From Stenotrophomonas sp. SAM-B (GTDB taxonomy: Bacteria; Pseudomonadota; Gammaproteobacteria; Xanthomonadales; Xanthomonadaceae): a DNA stretch of 64,000 bases. Made by a program: the position numbers and the translations under genes. The DNA is taken from contig NZ_JABBXB010000013.1 in NCBI RefSeq assembly GCF_013387485.1, positions 1-64,000 of the forward strand, read 5' to 3'. Under the pieces are notes generated by a model, which did not search any database, had not been told where the DNA came from, and saw only the letters and a list, made by a program, of their open reading frames with translations. Below are positions 47,296-58,138 of this stretch, in pieces. How positions within the stretch are numbered: position 1 is the first letter of the stretch; every line of letters starts with the position of its first letter.

Positions 47296-47945
47296 GCAGC
47301 CGTATCGCCGTACTCGCCTCCGGCCGGGGCAGCAATCTCCAGGCCATCCTCGATGCCATCGCCGCGCAGCGGCTGGATGCGCAGGTTGTGGCCGTGCTCT
47401 CGGACAAACCCGAGGCCTCGGCCCTGCTCAAGGTCGGCCCGGGGCAGCGCTGGGCACGCTCGCCCAGGGACTTCGCCGACCGCGCCGCCTTCGACGCCGC
47501 GATGGCGGAGGCGCTGGAGGCCTTCGCCCCGGACTGGATCGTCTGCGCCGGTTACATGCGCATCCTCGGCCCGGCCTTCGTGGCGCGGTTCGACGGGCGC
47601 CTGGTCAATATCCACCCCTCGTTGCTGCCGCTGTACAAAGGCCTGCACACCCATGCCCGCGCGCTCGAGGCCGGTGATGCCGAGCACGGCGCCAGCGTGC
47701 ACTTCGTGGTGCCCGAACTGGATGCCGGCACCGTGCTCGCCCAGGCCCGGGTGCCCGTGCAGGCCGGCGACACCGCCGAGACGCTGGCGCTGCGGGTGCT
47801 GGCGGTGGAGCATCCGCTGCTGATCGCCAGCCTCTCGCTGCTGGTCAGCGGCCGCGTAACTGAACAGGCAGGTCAGCTCCAGCTCGATGGTCACCCCCTG
47901 TTTAGCCCGCTGCGCCTAGATTGCGCCGGACAGCTGAACCGATAA
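47292..47945 (+). CDS. purN: Phosphoribosylglycinamide formyltransferase
   Basis: A 217-residue PurN that transfers a formyl group from 10-formyl-tetrahydrofolate to GAR. The phosphate-binding VLASGRGSNLQAI opens the protein, and the active-site segment VNIHPSLLPLYKGLHTHARA (Asn and His) with GASVHFV and the ELDAGTVLAQ segment (Asp) is intact. It is coupled to the preceding membrane protein. C-terminus LRLDCAGQLNR is slightly longer than the family minimum. Confidence 0.95.
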   Translation: MSSRIAVLASGRGSNLQAILDAIAAQRLDAQVVAVLSDKPEASALLKVGPGQRWARSPRDFADRAAFDAAMAEALEAFAPDWIVCAGYMRILGPAFVARFDGRLVNIHPSLLPLYKGLHTHARALEAGDAEHGASVHFVVPELDAGTVLAQARVPVQAGDTAETLALRVLAVEHPLLIASLSLLVSGRVTEQAGQLQLDGHPLFSPLRLDCAGQLNR

Positions 47946-48013
47946 GCGCCGCGCACACGCGCCGCTGATCCGGGCGCTGGCATTCTTTCCCCTTTCTCCA
48001 ACGACCGGCCCGC

Positions 48014-48790
48014 ATGAGAACGCCTGTGTTCAAGCCCGTGCTGCTGATGGCATCCCTGCTGTGCACCGCTGCTCTTGCCCACGCGCAGGAGACGCCCACG
48101 CCACCGCTGCCCGCGTTGCCTGCCATGGACTGGGAGGCGCCGCCGCTGCAGCCCTTCACCGCCACCTACCAGGCCCTCTACAAGGGCAAGCAGGCCGGCG
48201 ATGCGACCATGCGCGTCACCCACACCGGGGGCGACCAGTGGCGCGTGGACATGCAGGTGGTCGGCCGCAGTGGCTTTGCCAGTGTGCTCGGGCTGAACCT
48301 GGAACAGAGCACGGTGTTCGAGAACCGCAACGGCACCTATGTGCCGTTGAGCCAGAGCACGGTGCGCAAAGGCCTGTTCCTCGGCAAGAAGGTCACCGGC
48401 ACCTACGACTGGAAGGCCGGCACCGCGCAGTGGCTGGGCGACCTGAAGAAGGAGCGCCGCCAGCCGATTCCGCTGCAGCCCGGCGACCAGAGCGCGCTGC
48501 TGCTGAACCTGGCGATCATGCGCGACGCCCGCCCCGGTGGGCAGATGCATTACCGCTATGTGGACGTGGGCCGCGTCCGCCAGCACGACTACCAGGCCGC
48601 GCCGGACACCGAGAACGTGCCGGTCGGCGATCTGTCCTACAACGCGCTGCGGGTGTATCGCACCAACGGCGGCAATGACGAAACCATCCTCTGGATCGCC
48701 AACGGTGTCCCCACGCCGGTGCGCATCCTGCAACGCGAAGACGGCGAAGATCGGATTGATCTGCGCCTGATCGAATACCAAGGAGTCTGA
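48014..48790 (+). CDS. DUF3108 family exported protein
   Basis: A 258-residue protein with signal peptide (VLLMASLLCTAALAHA), a Pro-rich linker, then LQPFTATYQALYKGKQAGDA and TYDWKAGTAQWLGDLKKER, ending VRILQREDGEDRIDLRL. These are DUF3108 features: a periplasmic all-beta domain of unknown function often near purN. The following gene is a paralogue 2 bp downstream, aligning over its full mature length. Confidence 0.85.
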   Translation: MRTPVFKPVLLMASLLCTAALAHAQETPTPPLPALPAMDWEAPPLQPFTATYQALYKGKQAGDATMRVTHTGGDQWRVDMQVVGRSGFASVLGLNLEQSTVFENRNGTYVPLSQSTVRKGLFLGKKVTGTYDWKAGTAQWLGDLKKERRQPIPLQPGDQSALLLNLAIMRDARPGGQMHYRYVDVGRVRQHDYQAAPDTENVPVGDLSYNALRVYRTNGGNDETILWIANGVPTPVRILQREDGEDRIDLRLIEYQGV

Positions 48791-48792
48791 GC

Positions 48793-49476
48793 ATGACCAC
48801 ACTGAACCGTCCGCTGACCTGGATCGCCGCCGGCGCGCTTGCCGTGGTGAGCCTGCCCGCGATGGCACTGCAGCCGTTCAAGGCCGATTACCAGGCCAGC
48901 TACATGGGCATGCAGGCCAACGGCACCATGACCCTCACCAGCGAAGGCGCCAATAAGTGGCGTTACAGCCTCAACGTCAAGAACCAGCTGGCCGATCTCA
49001 GCCAGAACACCGTGTTCGAGGAAGCCAACGGCCGCCTCCGCCCGCTGAGCAGCAACGACCGCTCGGTGCTGCTGGTCAAGAAGCGCAACGTGGATGCCAC
49101 CTACAACTGGAGCAGCAACCAGGCCACCTGGACCGGCGACGTGAAGCCGGACCGCCGTGGTCCGGTCGCGCTCAAGGCCGGTGACATGGATGCCCTGCTG
49201 ATCAACCTGGCGATCGCGCGCGACCTGGCCGCCGGCAAGCCGCTGAATTACCGCATGGTCGACGAAGGCCGGATCAAGCCGATGTCCTACAAGGTGGTCG
49301 GCAAGGAAAAGATCACGGTGGGCGGCAAGTCCTACGACGCGACCAAGGTCTCGCGCGTGGATGGCAACAAGGAACTGATCGCCTGGATCGTGCCGGAGTT
49401 CCCGGTGCCGGCGCGCCTGCTGCAGCGTGAGAGCGGCAAGGATGCGCTGGATCTGACGATCAAAGGGATGAATTGA
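48793..49476 (+). CDS. DUF3108 family exported protein, paralogue
   Basis: A 227-residue exported protein with signal peptide (TWIAAGALAVVSLPAMA). LQPFKADYQASYMGMQANGT, ATYNWSSNQATWTGDVK and PVPARLLQRESGKDALDLTI line up with the previous gene, so the two arose by tandem duplication. The linker region of the first copy is missing here. Function unknown. A bidirectional terminator follows at once. Confidence 0.87.
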   Translation: MTTLNRPLTWIAAGALAVVSLPAMALQPFKADYQASYMGMQANGTMTLTSEGANKWRYSLNVKNQLADLSQNTVFEEANGRLRPLSSNDRSVLLVKKRNVDATYNWSSNQATWTGDVKPDRRGPVALKAGDMDALLINLAIARDLAAGKPLNYRMVDEGRIKPMSYKVVGKEKITVGGKSYDATKVSRVDGNKELIAWIVPEFPVPARLLQRESGKDALDLTIKGMN

Positions 49477-49481
49477 CCAAG

Positions 49482-49509
49482 AAAAACGCCCGCTTGCGCG
49501 GGCGTTTTT

Positions 49510-49510
<1 letters not shown>
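49482..49510. terminator. Bidirectional terminator
   Basis: AAAAACGCCCGC and GCGGGCGTTTTTT pair around loop TTGC. With As on the left and Ts on the right it can end both the DUF3108 transcript and the minus-strand murA operon. Confidence 0.95.
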
Positions 49511-51134
<1,624 letters not shown>

Positions 51135-51368
51135 TTACCGACCCGCTTCGGCCGGGGTGACGGTCTTCAGCGCCAGCGCGTGGATCGCCCCGCCCATCAG
51201 ATCGCCCAGGGTCGCGTAGACCATGCGGTGGCGCGCCAGCGGCATTTTGCCGGCAAAGGCGTCGCAGACCACGGTGGCCTCGAAGTGCACGCCGTCGTCA
51301 CCCTGCACGTCCGCGCGGGCGCCAGGCAGGCCGGTTTCGATCAGATTGCGGATGGTCTCGGCGTCCAA
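51135..51368 (-). CDS. ibaG: BolA family protein IbaG
   Basis: A 77-residue BolA-like protein. The pattern DAETIRNLIETGLPGARADV, then HFEATVVCDAFAGKMPLARH and RMVYATLGDLMGG is typical, with the conserved Cys and His that bind Fe-S clusters together with monothiol glutaredoxin. Position directly upstream of murA supports IbaG rather than BolA. Divergent from kdsD. Confidence 0.92.
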   Translation of the reverse strand: MDAETIRNLIETGLPGARADVQGDDGVHFEATVVCDAFAGKMPLARHRMVYATLGDLMGGAIHALALKTVTPAEAGR

Positions 51369-51421
51369 CGGGCTTTCCTAATAAAATGAGCGCTCATTCT
51401 ACTCTTCCACGTGGCGCTCGC

Positions 51422-52423
51422 ATGGCTGTCTCGCCCCAACTCCCCCATCCGGCCGACGCTGCGGCACTGGTCGCCAGCGGCCGCCGCGTGTTCGAGATCG
51501 AGCGCGATGCGCTGGGCGCGGTCGCCGACCGGCTGGGCGAAGCGTTCAGCCAGGCCTGCCAGCTGATGCTGCAGAGCAAGGGCCGCGTGGTCGCCACCGG
51601 GATGGGCAAGTCCGGCCACGTGGCGCGCAAGATCGCCGCCACGCTGGCCTCGACCGGGACCCCGGCCTTCTACGTGCATCCCGGTGAAGCCGGGCATGGC
51701 GACCTGGGCATGATCACCAGCGCCGACGTGGTGCTGGCGCTGTCCTACTCGGGCGAGTCCGACGAACTGCTGATGCTGCTGCCGGTGCTCAAGCGCCAGG
51801 GCAACCGCCTGATCGCGATGACCGGGCGGCCGCAGTCCAGCCTGGCCACCGCGGCCGACGTTCACCTGGATGTCAGCGTGCCGGCCGAGGCCTGCCCGCT
51901 GGCCCTGGCCCCCACCTCCAGCACCACCGCCTCGCTGGCCATGGGTGATGCGCTGGCCGTGGCCCTGCTGGATGCCCGCGGCTTCACCGCCGACGATTTC
52001 GCCCGCTCGCACCCGGCCGGCAGCCTGGGCCGCCGCCTGCTGCTGCACATCACCGATGTCATGCACAGCGGCGATGAGCTGCCGCGCGTGGGCGTCGATG
52101 CCAGCCTCAGCGAGGCCTTGGTGGAAATGAGCCGCAAGCGCCTGGGCATGACCGCCGTGGTGGATGCCGACAACCGGCTGATCGGCCTGTTCACCGACGG
52201 CGACCTGCGCCGCGCGCTGGATACCGACCTGGACGTCCGCAGCGCGCGGATCGCCGATGTGATGACCCGTGGCCCGCGCACGATCGGCGCCGATCAGCTG
52301 GCGGCCGAGGCCGCGCAGCTGATGGAAGCCCACAAGATCACCGGCCTGCTGGTGGTCGATGCGGAGGGTCACCTGGTCGGCGCACTCAACATTCATGACC
52401 TGTTGCGGGCCCGGGTGGTTTAA
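51422..52423 (+). CDS. kdsD: Arabinose-5-phosphate isomerase
   Basis: A 333-residue isomerase (SIS domain plus two CBS domains) that makes arabinose 5-phosphate for Kdo. The SIS motif is VVATGMGKSGHVARKIAATL, then HPGEAGHGDLGMI and ALSYSGESDELLML; the CBS repeats start near residue 210. The start at 51422 aligns with E. coli KdsD. An in-frame ATG at 51386 is less likely because TAATAAAAT around it looks like a -10 element. First gene of the kdsD-kdsC-lptCAB run. Confidence 0.95.
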   Translation: MAVSPQLPHPADAAALVASGRRVFEIERDALGAVADRLGEAFSQACQLMLQSKGRVVATGMGKSGHVARKIAATLASTGTPAFYVHPGEAGHGDLGMITSADVVLALSYSGESDELLMLLPVLKRQGNRLIAMTGRPQSSLATAADVHLDVSVPAEACPLALAPTSSTTASLAMGDALAVALLDARGFTADDFARSHPAGSLGRRLLLHITDVMHSGDELPRVGVDASLSEALVEMSRKRLGMTAVVDADNRLIGLFTDGDLRRALDTDLDVRSARIADVMTRGPRTIGADQLAAEAAQLMEAHKITGLLVVDAEGHLVGALNIHDLLRARVV

Positions 52424-52466
52424 ACCACAGTTGCCTTCCTCCATTCAGCTGAGCTCCCCCCAGACG

Positions 52467-53015
52467 ATGCCTTACTCCCCGTTGCCCGGTTTCCCGTCCC
52501 ACCTGCATGCCGCCGCCGGCCGTATCCGGCTGGCCTGCTTCGACGTGGACGGCACGCTCACCGACGGTCGGCTCTACTACGACAAGGACGGCAACGAGAG
52601 CAAGGCGTATTACGTGCAGGACGGACTCGGCCTGAAACTACTGCAGCAGCATGGTATCCACCCGGTGCTGATCACCGCGCGCAACAGCCAGTCCGCGCTC
52701 CGGCGCGGCGCGGACCTGGGCATCGATACCCAGATCGCGGTCGGCGACAAGCTGGCCAGCGTCAAGGCGCTGTGCGGGCAGCACGGCATCGGCCTGGACC
52801 AGGTGGCCTTCATGGGCGATGACCTGCCCGACCTGGCCCCGCTGTGCGCGGTCGGCCTGGCGGTCGCCCCGGCCAACGCCCACCCGTGGATCGCCGAACG
52901 CGTGCACTGGCAGACCCGCAGTGACGGCGGCCAGGGCGCGGCGCGCGAGCTCTGCGATGTGCTGCTGGCCGCGCAGGGCCATGTGGACGCGGTGCTGGCG
53001 AGGTTCGGCGCATGA
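52467..53015 (+). CDS. kdsC: 3-deoxy-manno-octulosonate-8-phosphatase
   Basis: A 182-residue HAD-type phosphatase that removes phosphate from Kdo-8-P. Motif I is LACFDVDGTLTDGRLYYD, motif II is LITARNSQSALRRGADLG, and motif IV is VAFMGDDLPDLAPL. Length and order after kdsD are as in other gamma-proteobacteria. It overlaps lptC by ATGA. Confidence 0.96.
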   Translation: MPYSPLPGFPSHLHAAAGRIRLACFDVDGTLTDGRLYYDKDGNESKAYYVQDGLGLKLLQQHGIHPVLITARNSQSALRRGADLGIDTQIAVGDKLASVKALCGQHGIGLDQVAFMGDDLPDLAPLCAVGLAVAPANAHPWIAERVHWQTRSDGGQGAARELCDVLLAAQGHVDAVLARFGA

Positions 53016-53578
53016 ACATGCGTACCGCCATCGGGGGCCTGCTGCTGGCCGCCGCCCTGCTGACCGGCTGGCTGGCCCTGCACCATCGCGGCAAAGCCCC
53101 GGCGGCCGAGGGCGAAGATGCCACCAAGGATTACGTGCTGCACGATTTCCAGATCGTGGCGCTGGACGAACAGGGCAAGGAATCCACCACCCTGCGCGCC
53201 CCGCTGCTGGAACGCGCGCGCAGCGATGAGACGATGACCCTGACCACCCCGGTGTTCCTGCTGCCCGACCAGGACGGCAACCACTGGGAAATGCGCGGCG
53301 ACAGCGGTTGGGTCAGCGCCAAGGGCGACCAGCTCAAGCTCACCGGCAACGTCAGCGGCGACAGCCCCAAGGTTGCCGGCACGCCGCCCACCACCTTCCG
53401 CACCGATCACCTGGACGTGTTCCCGAAAGAGAACCGTGCCAAGACCGATGCCCGGGTCACCATGACCCGCCCGGGCCTGTCGCAGACAGGCGTCGGCTTC
53501 GAAGCCGACATGAAAACCCGGCAGTACAAACTCCTTTCACAGGTCAAGACCCGCTATGAACCGAACGCTGCCCGCTAA
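53012..53578 (+). CDS. lptC: LPS export protein LptC
   Basis: A 188-residue single-span inner-membrane protein with a periplasmic beta-jellyroll. The N-terminal helix is AIGGLLLAAALLTGWLALHH; the body DYVLHDFQIVALDEQGKEST, FRTDHLDVFPKENRAKTDA and VTMTRPGLSQTGVGFEADM is typical of LptC. It takes LPS from LptBFG and hands it to LptA. It overlaps lptA by 23 bases. Confidence 0.94.
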   Translation: MNMRTAIGGLLLAAALLTGWLALHHRGKAPAAEGEDATKDYVLHDFQIVALDEQGKESTTLRAPLLERARSDETMTLTTPVFLLPDQDGNHWEMRGDSGWVSAKGDQLKLTGNVSGDSPKVAGTPPTTFRTDHLDVFPKENRAKTDARVTMTRPGLSQTGVGFEADMKTRQYKLLSQVKTRYEPNAAR

Positions 53579-54131
53579 GCTCGCGCTGCTCGCCCTGCTG
53601 CTGCCCGGCGTGGCGCTGGCCAAGTCGTCCGACCGCAACCAGCCGATGGACCTGGAATCCAACAGCAACGACTGCAACCTGACCGATGATGCGGGCAAGT
53701 GCACGTTCACCGGCAACGTGGTGATCACCCAGGGCACCCTGGTGATCCACGCCGCCAACGCCGATCTGTTCCGCAAGAACGGCGATATCGAACGCGTCGT
53801 GCTGACCGGCAAGCAGGCCACGCTGGAACAGGAAATGGATGACGGCTCCAAGATGAATGCCTGGGCCGACAACATGGATTACAACGTCAACAGCGAAGTG
53901 ATCATCCTCACCGGCAACTACAAGGTCGAATCGCCGCGCGGCACCAACAGCGGCCAGAAGATGACCTACAACACCCGCACCGGCAACATGCAGAGCGGTG
54001 GCGACGGCACGCGCGTGCGCACGGTGATCCAGCCCAAGAACAAGGGCGCCGCACCGGCTGCCCCGGCCGCCAAACCGGCCACGCCGGCGGCCAAGCCTGC
54101 CGCCGCGCCGGCCACCGGGAGCAAGAAGTAA
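53556..54131 (+). CDS. lptA: LPS transport protein LptA
   Basis: A 191-residue periplasmic bridge protein with signal peptide ([14 protein letters not shown]). The OstA-type domain is clear: [61 protein letters not shown] low-complexity Ala/Pro/Lys tail of about 30 residues at the C-terminus is absent from E. coli LptA. It overlaps lptC at the start and lptB by one base. Confidence 0.94.
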   Translation: MNRTLPAKLALLALLLPGVALAKSSDRNQPMDLESNSNDCNLTDDAGKCTFTGNVVITQGTLVIHAANADLFRKNGDIERVVLTGKQATLEQEMDDGSKMNAWADNMDYNVNSEVIILTGNYKVESPRGTNSGQKMTYNTRTGNMQSGGDGTRVRTVIQPKNKGAAPAAPAAKPATPAAKPAAAPATGSKK

Positions 54132-54850
54132 TGCTCGTCGCCAAAGGCCTGCGCAAGCGCTACAAGCAGCGTGAAGTCGTCAAGGATTTCGGGCTGACCC
54201 TGGAGGCCGGTGAAGTGGTCGGCCTGCTCGGCCCCAACGGTGCCGGCAAGACCACCTGCTTCTACATGATCGTCGGCCTGGTCGAGACCGACGCCGGCAG
54301 CATCGTGCTGGACGGCAAGGACATCACCAGCGACCCGATGTATACCCGCGCCAAGCAGGGCGTGGGCTACCTGCCGCAGGAACCCTCGGTGTTCCGCAAG
54401 CTGACCGTGGCCGACAACCTGCGCCTGGTGCTGGAACTGCGCGAAGACCTGGACAAGGCCGGCCGCGAAAAGGAACTGGCCGGCCTGCTGGACGAGCTGC
54501 AGATCAACCACGTGGCCGACCAGCTGGGCGCGAGCCTGTCCGGTGGTGAGCGCCGCCGCTGTGAAATCGCCCGCGCGCTGGCCGCCAAGCCGCGCCTGAT
54601 CCTGCTCGATGAACCGTTTGCCGGCGTCGACCCGATCTCGGTCGGTGAAATCCAGCGCATCGTCACCCACCTCAAGCAGCGCGGGATCGGGGTGCTGATC
54701 ACCGACCACAATGTCCGCGAAACCTTGGGAATCTGCGACCGCGCGTATATCCTCAACGAGGGCAGCGTGCTGGCACAGGGCGCGCCGGACGAGATCCTGG
54801 CCAACGCCGACGTCCGCCGCGTCTACCTTGGGGACACCTTCAAGCTCTGA
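54131..54850 (+). CDS. lptB: LPS export ATPase LptB
   Basis: A 239-residue ABC ATPase that powers LPS extraction with LptF/LptG (not in this window). Walker A is [16 protein letters not shown], the signature is [15 protein letters not shown], Walker B is [16 protein letters not shown] and the switch His is in LITDHNVRE. Lies between lptA and rpoN, the common gamma-proteobacterial order. Confidence 0.96.
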   Translation: MLVAKGLRKRYKQREVVKDFGLTLEAGEVVGLLGPNGAGKTTCFYMIVGLVETDAGSIVLDGKDITSDPMYTRAKQGVGYLPQEPSVFRKLTVADNLRLVLELREDLDKAGREKELAGLLDELQINHVADQLGASLSGGERRRCEIARALAAKPRLILLDEPFAGVDPISVGEIQRIVTHLKQRGIGVLITDHNVRETLGICDRAYILNEGSVLAQGAPDEILANADVRRVYLGDTFKL

Positions 54851-54892
54851 TCCAGCGGCCGCCGCAACGCCTTCCTTCCGTTCGGCACAGGC

Positions 54893-56332
54893 ATGAAAGC
54901 ACGGCTGCAGACATCGATGGGGCAACACCTGGTCATGACGCCGCAGCTGCGTCAGGCGATCAAGCTGTTGCAGATGTCCAGCGCCGAGCTGGAGCTGGAA
55001 ATCAACGAGGCGGTGGAGACCAACCCGCTGCTGGACTGGGCCGAGAACGCTGAACCGGCGCTCGACGCCAGCCCCGGCGAGGACGCGCCGCCGCCCGCCC
55101 CCACCGATACCCACGCCGACGGCGAACACCAGGTTTCGGCCAGCGATGACTGGTCGCCCGGTGAAGGCGACTGGACCAGCGGCAGCAGCGGCGGCTCGTT
55201 CGACGATGACGACAACGGCAGCGCCGCCGAGCGCGTGGCCGAGACCGAATCGCTGGCCGACCACCTGCTCTGGCAGCTGCACCTGTCCCACCTCTCGGCC
55301 CGGGACCGCAGCATCGGCGCGGCCCTGATCGACGCCTTCGAAGACGACGGCTACCTGCGCGAGCCGCTGGCGGCCATCGCCGAGACCCTGCGTCCGGGCA
55401 TCCAGGCCGACGAGGCCGAAATCCTGACCGTCCTGCACCAGATCCAGCGTTTCGACCCGGTCGGGGTCGGTGCGCGCTCGCTGGGCGAATGCCTGGACCT
55501 GCAGCTGCTGGTGCTGCCCGCCGACACCCCCGGGCTGGCCCTGGCCCGGCGCATCGCCGATGGGCCGCTGGAGCGCCTGCCGCGCAGCGGCGTTGCGGGC
55601 ATCGCCCACGAGCTGCGCGAGCCGGTGGCCGAGGTCGAGGTCGCCGTGCAGCTGCTGCGCTCGCTGGACCCGCGCCCGGGCACCCAGATCGGCGAGCTCT
55701 CCCACGACAGCTACGTGGTGCCGGACTGCGTGGTCTGGCGCCAGAACGGCGTCTGGCGCGCGGCCCTGGCCGGCCATGCCGGGCCCCGGGTGGTCATCCA
55801 CCGGGGCTATGAACAGATGATCCGCCGCTGCGGAGAAGCCGACGCCGGTTACATGCGCGCTCACCTGCAGGAGGCGCGCTGGCTGCTCAAGGGCCTGGAG
55901 GCCCGCGGCGAGACCCTGCTGCGGGTCATGCGCTGCCTGCTCGACCAGCAGGCCGCCTTCCTGGAGTTCGGCGAACAGGCGCTGCGCCCTCTGACCCTGC
56001 GTGAAGTGGCCGGCGAGCTCGGCCTGCACGAATCGACCATTTCCCGGGCGATCGCCCGCAAGTACGTGCGCACGCCGCGCGGGACCCTGCCGCTGCGCGG
56101 GTTCTTCGCCTCGGGCATCGATACCGACAGCGGTGGCGAAGCCTCCAGTACCGCCATCCAGGCCATGCTGCGCCGCCTGATCGATGACGAGAACCCGCGC
56201 AAGCCGCTTTCTGACGCCAAGCTGGCTGACCTGCTCAAGACCTCGGGAATACCGGTGGCGCGACGCACCGTGGCGAAGTATCGTGAAGCCATGAACATTT
56301 CCGCCTCGCACGAAAGGGTAAGAATCGTCTGA
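54893..56332 (+). CDS. rpoN: RNA polymerase sigma-54 factor
   Basis: A 479-residue sigma-54. Region I is Gln/Leu-rich (LVMTPQLRQAIKLLQMSSAE), region II is acidic (SPGEDAPPPAP through SFDDDDNGSAAE), the core-binding region follows, and the C-terminus has the HTH (HESTISRAIARKYVRTPRGT) and the RpoN box ARRTVAKYRE. It drives activator-dependent -24/-12 promoters. Followed by hpf and the PTS-Ntr genes as in many proteobacteria. Confidence 0.97.
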   Translation: MKARLQTSMGQHLVMTPQLRQAIKLLQMSSAELELEINEAVETNPLLDWAENAEPALDASPGEDAPPPAPTDTHADGEHQVSASDDWSPGEGDWTSGSSGGSFDDDDNGSAAERVAETESLADHLLWQLHLSHLSARDRSIGAALIDAFEDDGYLREPLAAIAETLRPGIQADEAEILTVLHQIQRFDPVGVGARSLGECLDLQLLVLPADTPGLALARRIADGPLERLPRSGVAGIAHELREPVAEVEVAVQLLRSLDPRPGTQIGELSHDSYVVPDCVVWRQNGVWRAALAGHAGPRVVIHRGYEQMIRRCGEADAGYMRAHLQEARWLLKGLEARGETLLRVMRCLLDQQAAFLEFGEQALRPLTLREVAGELGLHESTISRAIARKYVRTPRGTLPLRGFFASGIDTDSGGEASSTAIQAMLRRLIDDENPRKPLSDAKLADLLKTSGIPVARRTVAKYREAMNISASHERVRIV

Positions 56333-56390
56333 CGCTCCACCGCGCCCGGCGGGAAGGTTCATTGGCACATCCGAACAAAGGAGAAACCCG

Positions 56391-56717
56391 ATGCACATCG
56401 AGACGTTTGGCAAGGACCACCTTGAGATCACCCCGGCTCTGAACGAGTACGTGGAGACCAAGCTGGAACGGCTGAGGAAGCACTTCGACCAGCACTGCGA
56501 GGTTCGCGTGCAACTGTCGATCCGCAAGCCGGAGCACCATGCCGATGCGAGTGTGAATGTTCCCGGGCAGACTCTGCACGCGGACGCCAGCGGCCCCACC
56601 ATGTACGCCGCGATCGACATCCTGGCCGACAAGCTCGACCGCCTGGTCATCAAGCACAAAGAGAAAAAGCAGCAGCACGCACCGCAACCGCTGCCGGTGG
56701 GCGACAATGAGGGCTGA
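56391..56717 (+). CDS. hpf: Ribosome hibernation promoting factor (short HPF)
   Basis: A 108-residue S30AE-type ribosome-binding protein of the short HPF/YhbH class. MHIETFGKDHLEITPALNEY, VETKLERLRKHFDQHCEVRV and AAIDILADKLDRLVIKHKEK are diagnostic. It inactivates ribosomes in stationary phase. AAGGAG lies upstream of the ATG. The C-terminal extension domain of long HPF is absent. Confidence 0.95.
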   Translation: MHIETFGKDHLEITPALNEYVETKLERLRKHFDQHCEVRVQLSIRKPEHHADASVNVPGQTLHADASGPTMYAAIDILADKLDRLVIKHKEKKQQHAPQPLPVGDNEG

Positions 56718-56738
56718 TGCCCTCGTTTCCACCCCGAC

Positions 56739-57191
56739 ATGCCTCTGACTGATCTTCTGGCGGCCGTCCGCACGCAAGTGCTGCCGGCCGCCGATCGCGA
56801 CAGCGTGCTGAAGGCCGCAGCCCGCCTGCTGGCCTGCCGCGAAGCCAACGCCGAGCTGCTGTACCAGAACCTGTGCCAGCGCGAGACGCTGGGCAGCACC
56901 GCCATCGGCCATGGCATCGCCATCCCGCACGGCCGTGCGCCCCTGCTCGAACGCCCCCGCGGCGCGCTGCTGCGGCTGGAGTCGCCGGTGGAGTTCGGCG
57001 GCGATGAGCCGGTGGACCTGGTCTTCGCGATTGCCGTTCCCGCGCATTACACCCATCAACACCTGATGCTGCTGTCCGAGCTGGCCGAGCTGTTCTCCGA
57101 GCCGGCCATCCGCCAGGCGCTGCGCGAAGCGCGCGACGGCGACGAACTGCGTCGGGTCATCGAATTTCCCCCGCCGGCGAGTGCCGCATGA
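56739..57191 (+). CDS. ptsN: Nitrogen-related PTS protein EIIA-Ntr
   Basis: A 150-residue EIIA of the nitrogen PTS. The phosphorylated His is His64 in [16 protein letters not shown]. It receives phosphate from HPr and acts as a regulator, not in sugar uptake. It lies 21 bp after hpf and overlaps hprK by four bases (ATGA). C-terminal part [19 protein letters not shown] is normal for the family. Confidence 0.96.
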   Translation: MPLTDLLAAVRTQVLPAADRDSVLKAAARLLACREANAELLYQNLCQRETLGSTAIGHGIAIPHGRAPLLERPRGALLRLESPVEFGGDEPVDLVFAIAVPAHYTHQHLMLLSELAELFSEPAIRQALREARDGDELRRVIEFPPPASAA

Positions 57192-58138
57192 ATACCAGCA
57201 TCACCGCGCGCGAACTGTTCGAACAGCAGCGCGACCGTCTCGCCCTGCGCTGGATCGCGGGGCAGAAAGGCGAGCGCCGTGAGCTGGAAGCCGGCAACAA
57301 GGTCTCGCGCCGCCCCTCGTTGGCCGGTTACCTCAACGCGATCTACCCGAACAAGGTGCAGATCCTGGGCACCGAAGAGCTGTCCTGGCTGGACTCGCTG
57401 GACTCGCGCCAGCGCTGGGAGACCATCGAGCGGATCATGCAGTCGCATCCGCTGGCACTGGTGATCACCCGCAACCAGTCCTGTCCGGAAGACCTGCGCG
57501 CGGCCGCGGACGAATCGCAGACGCCCCTGTGGATCTCGCCCAAGCGCGGTCATGAGCTGCTCAACCACCTGTCCTACCACCTGGCGCGCACGCTCGCGCC
57601 GCGGGTGATCCTGCATGGCGTGTTCATGGAGATCTACTCGATCGGCGTGCTGATCACCGGCGAGGCGGGCTCGGGCAAGAGCGAGCTGGCGCTGGAACTG
57701 CTCAGCCGCGGCCACCGGCTGGTCGCCGACGATGCCCCCGAGTTCACCCAGATCGCCCCGGACGTGCTCGACGGCACTTGCCCGGAGCTGCTGCAGGACC
57801 TGCTGGAAGTCCGCGGCCTGGGCGTGCTCAACGTGCGCGAGATGTTCGGTGATACCGCTGTAAAGAAGAACAAGTACCTTCGGCTGATCGTCCACCTGAC
57901 CAAGCCGATGACCGAGCCCACCCCCTACGGCTATGAGCGCCTGACCGGCGACTCGGGTACCCGCCACGTGCTGGACCTGGACGTGCCGCTGATCACCCTG
58001 CCGGTGATGCCCGGCCGCAACCTGGCCGTGCTGACCGAAGCCGCCACGCGCCTGCACATCCTGCGGACCAAGGGCATCGACCCGGCCGCGATGTTCATCG
58101 CCCGCCACAGCAACATGTTGGAACGCCGCACGCCATGA
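57188..58138 (+). CDS. hprK: HPr kinase/phosphorylase
   Basis: A 316-residue HPr kinase/phosphorylase that adds or removes phosphate on Ser46 of HPr. The Walker A is [19 protein letters not shown] near residue 158, followed by [11 protein letters not shown], and the signature [20 protein letters not shown] is intact. In Gram-negative bacteria hprK couples PTS state to other pathways since no sugar-PTS control is needed. Overlaps both ptsN and rapZ. Confidence 0.96.
   Translation: MNTSITARELFEQQRDRLALRWIAGQKGERRELEAGNKVSRRPSLAGYLNAIYPNKVQILGTEELSWLDSLDSRQRWETIERIMQSHPLALVITRNQSCPEDLRAAADESQTPLWISPKRGHELLNHLSYHLARTLAPRVILHGVFMEIYSIGVLITGEAGSGKSELALELLSRGHRLVADDAPEFTQIAPDVLDGTCPELLQDLLEVRGLGVLNVREMFGDTAVKKNKYLRLIVHLTKPMTEPTPYGYERLTGDSGTRHVLDLDVPLITLPVMPGRNLAVLTEAATRLHILRTKGIDPAAMFIARHSNMLERRTP

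Noticed and set aside
56357-56375. A TGGCAC reminiscent of a sigma-54 -24 element before hpf
   Set aside because: The expected TTGC at the -12 position is missing at the right spacing, so it is not a convincing sigma-54 promoter.
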